The translations under genes were made by a program, and so were the position numbers. This document shows positions 1-5,709 of a DNA stretch of 10,439 nt, piece after piece (the stretch's first letter is position 1; every line of letters starts with the position of its first letter). Source of the stretch: Candidatus Latescibacterota bacterium (lineage in GTDB: Bacteria; Latescibacterota; UBA2968; GCA-2709665); contig JAAXHE010000084.1 in assembly GCA_012271065.1 (NCBI GenBank), forward strand, positions 1-10,439, in the 5' to 3' direction. Below the pieces are notes generated by a model that saw only the letters and a list, made by a program, of their open reading frames with translations, ran no database searches and was not told the origin of the DNA.

Positions 1-65
1 CTGATTTATTTCACATTGAGGTTAGTTGATGTACTGCCTGGATTGGATGTTTCCGGTTTGGGTCT

Positions 66-156
66 CATCCTGTTCATCCTGTCCATCCATGTAGGTCGTG
101 ACTGGTAGCGAAAGACCATCGAGAATAGATGCAGAGGAACATGGATGCACAGGATA
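66..156. repeat. CATCCTGT-type repeat with long inverted repeat
   Basis: CATCCTGT occurs twice in direct succession at 66-82. The second copy opens a 17-base arm, CATCCTGTCCATCCATG (75-91). This arm is matched in inverse by CATGGATGCACAGGATA (140-156), with 15 of 17 positions complementary. A shorter pair, GGTCGT (94-99) and ACGACC (157-162), lies next to the arms. CATCCTGT-rich intergenic repeats are familiar from several uncultured bacterial lineages. A mobile or structured-RNA origin is inference. Confidence 0.55.
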
Positions 157-289
157 ACGACCAGAACTGACGCGTCACAGAATTCGACCTTGAACTCCCC
201 CCACCGCATCGGCCGTCGCCGGTCCCTTTGATCGGCTAAACGCAGGCAGACCCAGTGCGTGTCCGCAGGGGTTCGGCTCGGCTTCTGCG

Positions 290-310
290 ACTCCCCCTCA
301 AGGGGGGAGT
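290..310. repeat. Hairpin ACTCCCCC / GGGGGAGT
   Basis: A perfect 8-bp stem, ACTCCCCC (290-297) with GGGGGAGT (303-310), closes a TCAAG loop. No T-run follows on either strand, so it is not a standard intrinsic terminator. It resembles in style the CCCCCTCTCCT hairpin at 4979-5003 and is probably one member of a dispersed intergenic palindrome family. Confidence 0.6.
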
Positions 311-413
311 GACGCGGATGTGCTGCTTCGCCGGCCAGGGCGAGTGACACTCGGCCAGGTCATCGACCGGAGCCTGCAGGAGATGCTTCGTCAGCGCGAT
401 CATCGCTCACGAT

Positions 414-731
414 GACTCATGTTGAGAAGAAGATTTCGGTCGGTAATCCTGTCCACGCGTTTGCCTCGATCCTGTTTAATCCAGTGATTCCTGATACAGT
501 CAGGCTTTTCCCAGTTGACTCACATCACGAGCAGGATCTCGGTGGGTTTCCCTGTCCCCGCCTCTGCCCTACTCTTGTTCAATCGTGTTCTAATCCAGAT
601 AGTCCTGATATTATCAGGCTCTTCTCTGATGACTCACATCCCGATCCGGAATTCGGTCGATTTCCGCGTCCCCGCATTTGCCTTAATCCTGCTTAATCCG
701 GATCTAATCCTGCTTAATCCTGGTCGTTTTT
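414..731. repeat. Three degenerate ~103-114 bp tandem units
   Basis: Three related units begin at 414, 517 and 631, each opening with GACTCA(C/T). After this come a variable segment, a TTTCGGTCGG/TCTCGGTGGG/TTCGGTCGA block, a CCTGTCC/GCGTCC block, a TTTGCC/TCTGCC block, then TAATCC/CAATCG. The first two units end in TTCCTGATACAGTCAGG / GTCCTGATATTATCAGG palindromes. The third instead runs into four TTAATCC(T/G)G-like short repeats (683-723). Unit spacing is 103 and 114 bases, so the reading frame shifts between the first and second units, which argues against a repeat protein. The function is unknown. Confidence 0.6.
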
Positions 732-735
732 GACT

Positions 736-764
736 TTGCTCCCAACCCGACCGCAGAGTATATT
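736..764 (+). promoter_or_regulatory. Possible promoter directly abutting Nudix start
   Basis: TATATT at 759-764 is a fair -10 box. TTGCTC at 736-741, 17 bases upstream, is only a weak -35. Transcription would begin about 7 bases after the -10 box, at or just before the ATG at 772. If used, it would give a nearly leaderless mRNA, consistent with the poor Shine-Dalgarno sequence there. Confidence 0.3.
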
Positions 765-771
765 GGGAACG

Positions 772-1215
772 ATGACGACCCGGGATTTCACCGCAACCAC
801 GTTCGTTGTTCAGGACGGCAGGACGTTGTTGCTGTTTCACAGACGGCTCAGGCTCTGGCTTCCGCCGGGCGGGCATATCGACGAAGACGAACTGCCGTGC
901 GACGCGGCCGTCCGCGAGGTCCGTGAAGAGTGCGGTCTTGAGGTGAACTTGCTGTCGCCTCGCTACCGCATGGGCACTGTGGACGTATTGAGCCGCCCCG
1001 AGTGCATCCTCCTGGAACAGATTTCGGACGATCACCAGCATATCGACCTGATCTATTTCGCGCGGGTGACGGGCGGCAGCCTCAAGGTGGCGGCCTCCGA
1101 GGCGGAGGGATACCGCTGGTGCGGCCCCGCGGACCTGGAGGACGAGACGATCGCGGAAGACATTCAGCGGCTGGGGAAGATGGCGATCGAGGCCGTGGCA
1201 AGCCGCGATGCGTAA
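772..1215 (+). CDS. Nudix (MutT-type) hydrolase
   Basis: A 147-residue Nudix hydrolase, about the normal size for a single-domain member. The family cleaves nucleoside diphosphates linked to another moiety in the cytoplasm, using Mg2+. The full Nudix box is visible at residues 34-56: Gly34, Glu40, then REVREECGL (48-56), matching GX5EX7REUXEEXGU. Just before it is the usual WLPPGG strand-turn (29-34). The substrate cannot be read from this sequence; possibilities range from oxidised dNTPs to sugar nucleotides. I chose ATG 772 because the family fold begins right after it. The frame stays open upstream to a TTG at 730, but that extension reaches towards the repeats and has no homology feel. 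There is no strong ribosome binding site. A 78-base gap separates it from cysK on the same strand, with no terminator seen. Confidence 0.9.
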   Translation: MTTRDFTATTFVVQDGRTLLLFHRRLRLWLPPGGHIDEDELPCDAAVREVREECGLEVNLLSPRYRMGTVDVLSRPECILLEQISDDHQHIDLIYFARVTGGSLKVAASEAEGYRWCGPADLEDETIAEDIQRLGKMAIEAVASRDA

Positions 1216-1293
1216 TCGATTGATATGTGCCAATTAAGCTTGCCCGATCGAGGGCGGTGACCGGGCCTGATCGAAGCGATTGAAAGGACCAAC

Positions 1294-2241
1294 ATGCCGG
1301 TGGCCAACGCGGTGGCGGACGATATCCTGGAACTGATCGGCGACACGCCGATGGTTCGGCTGAACCGGATGGTGGAACCGGGCATGGCGGACGTGGCCGT
1401 AAAGATGGAGGCCTGCAACCCGGTCTGTTCGGTGAAGGACCGGATCGCGTACGCCATGATCGACGCGGCCGAGCGCGACGGCAGTCTGAAACCGGGCATG
1501 ACGATCGTCGAACCCACCAGTGGAAACACGGGTATCGGCCTGGCGCTCGTGGCCGCGGCGAAGGGTTATCGCCTGGTCCTGACCATGCCGGATTCCATGA
1601 GCCGCGAGAGGCGGGACCTTCTGCAGAGCTTCGGGGCCCAAGTGGTGCTGACGCCGGGCGCGGAGGACATGCAGGGCGCCGTGGACGAGGCGATGCGCAT
1701 CGCGCGGGAAGCCCCCGGCGACACGTTCATGCCGCAGCAGTTCGCCAATCCCGCCAATCCCGAGGTGCACCGGCGCACAACCGCGCGTGAGATCCTGGAT
1801 GCGGTGGAGGAGCGGCTGGACGCGTTCGTGGCCGGCGTGGGCACCGGCGGCACCATCACCGGCGTAGGCGAAGTCCTGAAGGCGGAGTTGCCCGGGCTAT
1901 TGGTGGTGGCCGTGGAACCGCAGCGCTCCAACGTGCTGTCCGGCGGCGCGCCGGGGCTTCACGACATCCAGGGCATCGGCGCGGGATTCGTTCCCGAGGT
2001 GCTGAACCGGGAGATCTACGACCGCGTGATCTGCGCCACTGAGGCCGATGCGTTCGAGACAGCCAGACGCCTCGCGGCCGAGGAAGGCGTCCTGAGTGGC
2101 ATTTCTGCCGGCGCGAACGTCTGGGCCGCGCTCCGGGTGGCGGAGCAGTTGGGCGAGGGCAGACGCGTGGCCACGGTGATCTGCGATTCGGCGGAACGAT
2201 ATTTCAGCGTGCCGGGGTTCATGGATCACGAGGCCGCGTAA
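1294..2241 (+). CDS. cysK: Cysteine synthase (O-acetylserine sulfhydrylase)
   Basis: A 315-residue fold-type II PLP enzyme that makes L-cysteine from O-acetylserine and sulfide in the cytoplasm, the last step of sulfur assimilation. Length is typical. The PLP lysine is Lys48 in NPVCSVKDR (42-50). The substrate loop TSGNTG is at 75-80, the phosphate-binding loop GVGTGGTITG at 181-190, the family signature HDIQGIGAGFVP at 223-234 and SGISAG at 268-273. HDIQGIGAGFVP and the short C-terminus favour O-acetylserine sulfhydrylase over threonine synthase or cystathionine beta-synthase, and there is no CBS domain. A CysM-type preference for other sulfur donors cannot be excluded. ATG 1294 has AAAGGA at 1283-1288 with good spacing. 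No serine acetyltransferase gene is nearby, and the downstream gene starts 132 bases later. GC is very high; I counted 46 of 60 bases in 1801-1860. Confidence 0.95.
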   Translation: MPVANAVADDILELIGDTPMVRLNRMVEPGMADVAVKMEACNPVCSVKDRIAYAMIDAAERDGSLKPGMTIVEPTSGNTGIGLALVAAAKGYRLVLTMPDSMSRERRDLLQSFGAQVVLTPGAEDMQGAVDEAMRIAREAPGDTFMPQQFANPANPEVHRRTTAREILDAVEERLDAFVAGVGTGGTITGVGEVLKAELPGLLVVAVEPQRSNVLSGGAPGLHDIQGIGAGFVPEVLNREIYDRVICATEADAFETARRLAAEEGVLSGISAGANVWAALRVAEQLGEGRRVATVICDSAERYFSVPGFMDHEAA

Positions 2242-2338
2242 ACGCCGGAGCGGGAGACGGGATGAGTTCCCATCTGTTTATTCCGGAGCCCGGCGAGTTC
2301 ATTTTGCAAACCATTGTTGACAGACCATCTGACTTGTC

Positions 2339-2355
2339 GGGGACCGCCGGTCCCC
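2339..2355 (+). promoter_or_regulatory. Hairpin just upstream of GNAT ribosome binding site
   Basis: GGGGACC (2339-2345) and GGTCCCC (2349-2355) form a perfect 7-bp stem with a GCC loop. The stem lies 6 bases before AGGGAGG (2362-2368), the ribosome binding site of the acetyltransferase. No T-run follows, so termination is unlikely. It could be a 5'-leader structure affecting translation or mRNA stability. A perfect TTGACA lies upstream at 2317-2322, but no convincing -10 box is found at the right distance. Confidence 0.35.
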
Positions 2356-2373
2356 CGGCGAAGGGAGGCCAGA

Positions 2374-3522
2374 ATGCCCAGAGAACCCGAACCCTCATGG
2401 CGCGACGGCATGCGCAGCCTGCATCCCGACGAATTCGAGAGCCTCGCCGAACTGGTCCACACCGTGTTCCGGCCCGGACTGGTCCAGGAATACCCGCACT
2501 TCTACACCCCGGCCCACGCCGGTGAAATGCGGGTGGTGGTGGTGGACGGCCGGGTCGTGTCCCACATCGGCGCGCTTCGGCGGAACGCGTCCATTTTCGG
2601 ATGCACTGTGCGCACGTCGTCCCTGGGCGGGGTGGCCACGTACGAAGAGCACCGCGGCAAGGGATACGCAACCGCCCTGTTCGAAGACACGATGCGCGTC
2701 TGCCGGGACGACGGGGTGGATTTCATGCTCGTATCCGGTTATCGCAAGATGTACCACCGGTTCGGCTGCCGGTACGTGGGCCGGGACTGGGAGTTTTCCG
2801 TGTCCGCGGAAAAGGCCGGAGAATTTGACGACGACGGCGTGGAACTGCTGGCGGCCACCGTCGACGACGTGCCCGCGATGGCTTCGGTGTACCGGGAGGA
2901 GCATGTGCGGTGGATGCGGCCGCCGTCCGATTACGCCCACGCATTCGACGGGTTCGTCATGAACCGTCGCACGCTGGTGTTCAAAGTGTGTGAGGCAGGA
3001 ATAATGCGCGGATACCTGATGGTGCAGCATCCCAGCGCAATGGGAGACAGCATAAGCGTGCAGGAGGCGTCGGGAAACCGGCGGTGCCTGACCGGCGCGC
3101 TAGGAAAGATCATCCGGGAGCTGGACCTCCGGTCGCTCAACGTCCACGTCATGGGCTGCGACAGATGGTTCCAGGAATGCCTTCAGTCCAGGGGACTCAC
3201 CGGCACGCCGGCAAATGCATCAGGGACGGTCACGCTGATCAACTTTGAGCAGTTCATGGAGCGGATGCGCCCATATTTCGCCGAAGTAATAGGTGAGACG
3301 GAGGCGCAAAGCCTGGTCTTCAGGCAGCAGGGCGACGAGATGATCTTCTCCTATGGCGGCGACCAGGTGGTGGCGCCCGACCAGGGGGCGGCGATTCAGC
3401 TGATATTTGGCACGCTCGAAGGCGCCGAAGAGGCCCTGCTGAAGTCGGGAGGTCGCGTGGGCGAGGTTCTGGCGGAGGTGTTCCCGATTCCCGCGCTGTG
3501 GTACGGCGTGAACTACCTGTAG
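2374..3522 (+). CDS. GNAT acetyltransferase, Eis-like, with SCP2-type C-terminus
   Basis: A 382-residue cytoplasmic acetyltransferase. The N-terminal half is a GNAT domain that would bind acetyl-CoA through motif A, LGGVATYEEHRGKGYATAL (84-102), with the pyrophosphate-binding RGKGYA at 94-99. The motif RKMYHRFGC (124-132) matches the MYxRFG element seen in Eis-type enzymes. The middle region looks like a second, degenerate GNAT fold. The C-terminal ~100 residues resemble the SCP2-like domain of the Eis family, ending in PIPALWYGVNYL. The family includes aminoglycoside-acetylating Eis, but most relatives have unknown substrates, so I would not infer antibiotic resistance. ATG 2374 was chosen because AGGGAGG (2362-2368) sits 5 bases before it; a TTG at 2314 in the same frame has no such site. 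The gene ends 45 bases before a strong terminator. Confidence 0.85.
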   Translation: MPREPEPSWRDGMRSLHPDEFESLAELVHTVFRPGLVQEYPHFYTPAHAGEMRVVVVDGRVVSHIGALRRNASIFGCTVRTSSLGGVATYEEHRGKGYATALFEDTMRVCRDDGVDFMLVSGYRKMYHRFGCRYVGRDWEFSVSAEKAGEFDDDGVELLAATVDDVPAMASVYREEHVRWMRPPSDYAHAFDGFVMNRRTLVFKVCEAGIMRGYLMVQHPSAMGDSISVQEASGNRRCLTGALGKIIRELDLRSLNVHVMGCDRWFQECLQSRGLTGTPANASGTVTLINFEQFMERMRPYFAEVIGETEAQSLVFRQQGDEMIFSYGGDQVVAPDQGAAIQLIFGTLEGAEEALLKSGGRVGEVLAEVFPIPALWYGVNYL

Positions 3523-3567
3523 ATTGATCGGCGACAGAATGGCTTCGACGCCGTCCGTCAACGATTC

Positions 3568-3598
3568 GGGCCCCGGTCTTAGAGGACCGGGGCCCTTT
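3568..3598 (+). terminator. Intrinsic terminator after the acetyltransferase gene
   Basis: GGGCCCCGGTC (3568-3578) pairs perfectly with GACCGGGGCCC (3585-3595), an 11-bp GC-rich stem with a 6-base loop, followed by TTT. The T-run is short but the stem is very stable. On the minus strand no T-run follows, so it mainly serves the plus-strand gene that ends at 3522. It also shields the convergent oxygenase gene. Confidence 0.8.
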
Positions 3599-3659
3599 GC
3601 GTGGCGTGCTGCAGGATGTCGAAACGTCAACCGGGTGTTCGAACCCGGAGTGACCGGAC

Positions 3660-4469
3660 TCAACCGGTCGATACGGTCGGGCGCGCAGGGCGGTAAGGCG
3701 GCTCCAGTACGGCGCGCTGCTGCGGCGTGAACTCGTCAAGCACTTCGGCTACGCCCTCAGGTACGTGGACTCTCGAATAGGTCAGCGGCCCCGGCGAGTA
3801 CTTGTACAGGATGGAACGCCGCTGGTGTTCCGCCGTCCAGGGCATCGTGCCGTGCGTGAGGGCTTCGGTGAAAATGACGGCCGAACCGGCCTCCGCTTCC
3901 ACCTGCCGTACCACGCCGATGTCCCGGTCCAGCAGGGCCACGCCCCGCGGCGTGGGGTAGTTCGACTTGTGGCTTCCGGGTATGCACGAAAAGCCGCCGT
4001 CTCCCGGTCCGCAGTCCGTGAACATCCAGGCGACAACCGTAAGACCGCAGCGCATCCTTCCATTGTGAAACTGATAGAAATGGGTCAGGTCGTCCGCGGT
4101 GCCGCCGCCGTGCAGCACGTGTCCTTCCGTGCCTTTGCGCATGATGATGCCGTAGACGTGGTCCAGGCGGAAGCCCTCACGCAGCAGTTCGTTGAGGTAC
4201 GGGACGATATTCGGATGGGTCAGGAGATCCCGGAAGGGCTGGCACCACGGCTTCGGCCAGGTCAGCATGCCGCCAAGATCGCCACGGCCCTGCTGGCCCT
4301 TGAGCGTGCTGGAATTCCCCGACAGGGATTGTTCTTCCGGCCGTTCGCGGATGCGGTCGGCGTTGCGGTCTATCGCTTCGTTGCACGCGGCAACTTCTTC
4401 GGAGGAGAGGGCGTTCTCTACCACGAGATAGCCGTTCAGGTCGAAGAAATATCTCTCTTCGTCGTCCAT
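3660..4469 (-). CDS. Phytanoyl-CoA dioxygenase (PhyH) family protein
   Basis: A 269-residue protein of the Fe(II)/2-oxoglutarate oxygenase superfamily, PhyH branch, probably cytoplasmic. Supporting elements are the N-terminal FFDLNGYLVVENALS (8-22), GLTVVAWMFTD (142-152), the hallmark GDGGFSCIPGSHKSNYP (156-172), and the distal metal histidine His206 in ALTHGTMPW. Arg217/Arg218 follow and would anchor 2-oxoglutarate. The proximal HxD pair is not canonical: the likely position is H120-G121-G122, with Gly where Asp is expected, or His130 by spacing to human PHYH. The substrate is unknown; family members hydroxylate, and some halogenate, small molecules. The start ATG at 4469 has AGGAG (complement of 4476-4480) at good spacing. 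The gene stands alone, convergent with the acetyltransferase, with a long non-coding upstream region. Confidence 0.88.
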   Translation of the reverse strand: MDDEERYFFDLNGYLVVENALSSEEVAACNEAIDRNADRIRERPEEQSLSGNSSTLKGQQGRGDLGGMLTWPKPWCQPFRDLLTHPNIVPYLNELLREGFRLDHVYGIIMRKGTEGHVLHGGGTADDLTHFYQFHNGRMRCGLTVVAWMFTDCGPGDGGFSCIPGSHKSNYPTPRGVALLDRDIGVVRQVEAEAGSAVIFTEALTHGTMPWTAEHQRRSILYKYSPGPLTYSRVHVPEGVAEVLDEFTPQQRAVLEPPYRPARPTVSTG

Positions 4470-4749
4470 TGCGGTCTCCTTTTTCAGGATAGGAGGCAGA
4501 AAATCCGGTAGAGGGCAGACGGTAGAAGAAATCCTTGTCCGACATTTTATCCGTACTTGCCTCCGGCACGAATAGAATCCTCACAAGGCAGGCAATCTCT
4601 TCCGTCTACCCGGTTTCAAGGAACACGCCGAAGACGTGATTTGAGTAGAAAGACAAACGACTGATTTTACCATTTGCATGCCAGATCTTTTCTCATAAAT
4701 CCTTTTTTTTCTAATATTTACGTCCTTTTTCCAATTCACGCGACTCGGC

Positions 4750-4867
4750 GGGGGGCCGGTTTTTCCACGAATATCTTCAATGGCTTAAACGAGCGAATGT
4801 GCCCTGCGTACGAATTCGGTCCGACGATGCTTCAATGCTGGACGGATTTGCGTGGAAAAACCCCCCC
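4750..4867. repeat. 118-bp element with 17-bp inverted ends
   Basis: GGTTTTTCCACG (4758-4769) is the exact reverse complement of CGTGGAAAAACC (4851-4862). The pairing extends outward: G4751-4755 can pair with C4863-4867, with CC (4756-4757) bulged out. The arms thus form about 17 bp around an 81-base interior. Inside, CTTCAATG occurs twice (4775-4782 and 4830-4837), and GTCC/GGAC can form a small inner hairpin. I found no flanking target duplication. A miniature transposable element, a structured RNA or a chance palindrome are the options. Confidence 0.55.
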
Positions 4868-4893
4868 ACACCACAACCGGGTGCAAGAAGGAA

Positions 4894-4921
4894 CATCACG
4901 AGATTCGTTCCGATCGTGATG
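4894..4921. repeat. Hairpin CATCACGA / TCGTGATG
   Basis: A perfect 8-bp stem, CATCACGA (4894-4901) with TCGTGATG (4914-4921), around a 12-base loop. No T-run follows on the plus strand; the next bases are CTGTATTATAG, which hold a -10-like TATTAT. It could be an operator-like site for a dimeric regulator, but no gene starts close by on the plus strand. Confidence 0.4.
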
Positions 4922-4978
4922 CTGTATTATAGAGTACGGAGAATCCGCGTCCGCCGGCGCGCGACGCCTGCCTTTCCT

Positions 4979-5003
4979 CCCCCTCTCCTCACAGGAGAGG
5001 GGG
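4979..5003. repeat. Hairpin CCCCCTCTCCT / AGGAGAGGGGG
   Basis: A perfect 11-bp stem, CCCCCTCTCCT (4979-4989) with AGGAGAGGGGG (4993-5003), around a CAC loop. It is followed by CCGGGGGGAGAGG. This sequence style is a common dispersed intergenic palindrome in many GC-rich bacteria. It echoes the hairpin at 290-310. There is no T-run, so it is not a standard terminator. Confidence 0.65.
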
Positions 5004-5122
5004 CCGGGGGGAGAGGTCTGCGTGGCTGGGAGTAGGGGTTGCTCTTGATCTTGCCTTTCGTTTTTTGGCTGACAGCTGATAGCTCTGCCTGAGCGGTCCG
5101 GCGGAAGATGTCCCCGTTTCGC

Positions 5123-5431
5123 TTACGTGCCCGGTATGCCGAGGATGTCGTTCAGTTCTTCTTTCAGTTCCGCAGGCAGGTCCACTTTCGCGCCTTCTTC
5201 AAACTGTCGTCTCCAGTTCGCCAGGTGCGACTCGCCGATGTGAACCGAAATCGGTTCTCCCCCCGGCCAGCGCGTGAACGGGGGGCGTTTTACCCTTCCC
5301 TCATTCAGCGCCCGCTGGATGCGGTTCAGAATGCGCGCGTCGGAGAGGTCGCACTGGAATCCGCGGTACGCGACCTGCACAGGTGAGATATTCACGTTCT
5401 CGGTTTCCGGTTTTGGACCGTGTTGAACCAT
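5123..5431 (-). CDS. Possible small hypothetical protein
   Basis: I do not recognise a family. Read from ATG 5431 it would be 102 residues; a GTG at 5395 would give 90. The C-terminal part looks protein-like: SDARILNRIQRALNEGRV suggests a helix, then a PPFTRWPGG turn, then a charged helix ending in LPAELKEELNDILGIPGT. No signal peptide or membrane segment is seen. By my rough count its third codon positions are about 72% G or C, but the opposite strand is similarly open, so composition does not settle the strand. No good ribosome binding site precedes either start. Another minus-strand frame stays protein-like just upstream, so a frameshifted remnant of a longer gene is possible. It would be transcribed away from the small plus-strand gene at 5512. 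Confidence 0.42.
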   Translation of the reverse strand: MVQHGPKPETENVNISPVQVAYRGFQCDLSDARILNRIQRALNEGRVKRPPFTRWPGGEPISVHIGESHLANWRRQFEEGAKVDLPAELKEELNDILGIPGT

Positions 5432-5511
5432 TCGGAGTCTGTCGAAACGTCCTGCGGCAGAAGATAGCGCCGCGCATATTCGCAAACAAGAAAATTGTGC
5501 GCCGTAAAGGG

Positions 5512-5688
5512 ATGGCGCGTACCCCGGAGCCGGCGACCGACCCCGCGCCGGCGAAGCCGGTAAAGGTTGACACGCCGGAGTGGGCAGGCGTATACTGGAC
5601 GGCGATCGAATGGTTGTATGAATCGCAGAAACAACGCGGATCCCGTGATTACGTCTGGCGGACGACCGCGGTTCGGTATTTCCATTAA
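5512..5688 (+). CDS. Possible 58-residue small protein
   Basis: I do not recognise this protein. It would start with a Pro/Ala-rich, probably disordered stretch (residues 2-17) and continue into a tryptophan- and tyrosine-rich segment containing EWAGVYWTAIEWLYESQKQR. There is no transmembrane helix or signal peptide. By my count 42 of 59 codons end in G or C, which fits coding sequence in this genome. It stops 21 bases before the lyase-like gene, an operon-like spacing. Against it, AAAGGG lies immediately next to the ATG rather than at normal spacing, and a promoter-like TTGACA/TATACT pair falls inside it. An upstream GTG at 5497 or a longer frame from 5383 are alternative starts. Confidence 0.4.
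   Translation: MARTPEPATDPAPAKPVKVDTPEWAGVYWTAIEWLYESQKQRGSRDYVWRTTAVRYFH
5567..5596 (+). promoter_or_regulatory. Sigma70-type promoter upstream of lyase-like gene
   Basis: A perfect -35 box, TTGACA (5567-5572), lies 18 bases before TATACT (5591-5596), a five-of-six -10 box. Transcription would start near 5603 and give a leader of about 107 bases before the ATG at 5710. It overlaps the possible small gene at 5512-5688, so either the promoter or that gene may be accidental. A CCGGC-GAA-GCCGG hairpin (5548-5560) sits just upstream of the -35 box. Confidence 0.45.
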
Positions 5689-5709
5689 CCACGGCGAAAG
5701 GGTTGACCT

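Larger units (their letters stand above)
1..413. other. Non-coding repeat-rich spacer at left edge
   Basis: I see no convincing gene here. An open minus-strand frame spans most of the stretch, but it runs through the hairpin at 290-310 and the CATCCTGT repeats. Its translation has the low-information, Arg/Pro-rich look of translated intergenic repeat sequence. No ribosome binding site or family motif supports it. The stretch is best read as an accumulation of dispersed intergenic repeats. Confidence 0.6.
4470..5122. other. 653-bp non-coding region rich in hairpins
   Basis: No frame here has a family match or a start with a ribosome binding site. The left part must carry the leader and promoter of the minus-strand oxygenase gene, but no clear -35/-10 pair stands out. 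Positions 4660-4740 are locally AT-rich with T-runs. Then come three separate palindromes (4750-4867, 4894-4921, 4979-5003). Positions 5075-5092 hold a short GCTGACAGCTGATAGC-type repeat. Confidence 0.6.

Noticed and set aside
6..350. Long open minus-strand frame at the left edge
   Set aside because: It translates through CATCCTGT repeats and the CTCCCCC hairpin, has no ribosome binding site, and reads as repeat-derived, Arg/Pro-rich sequence.
414..731. CRISPR array
   Set aside because: The repeats are long, degenerate and back-to-back, with no short identical repeats or unique spacers.
412..733. Plus-strand frames with MTH...ISVG repeats
   Set aside because: The reading frame shifts between repeat units (103-base spacing), so the pattern follows the DNA repeat rather than a protein.
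3631..3650. GTTCGAACC motif looking like a tRNA T-arm
   Set aside because: The T-stem does not pair properly, and no acceptor, D-arm or anticodon arm could be found around it. It is better seen as a short CCGGGT/ACCCGG hairpin after the oxygenase stop.
4504..4616. Imperfect inverted match GGTAGA...AGACGG / CCGTCTACC upstream of the oxygenase gene
   Set aside because: Pairing needs several gaps, so it is too weak to call a hairpin or operator.
5108..5386. Plus-strand frame opposite the small minus-strand gene
   Set aside because: It reads as a Phe/Arg-rich shadow (QFFFQFRR) of the charged helix on the minus strand and has no ribosome binding site.
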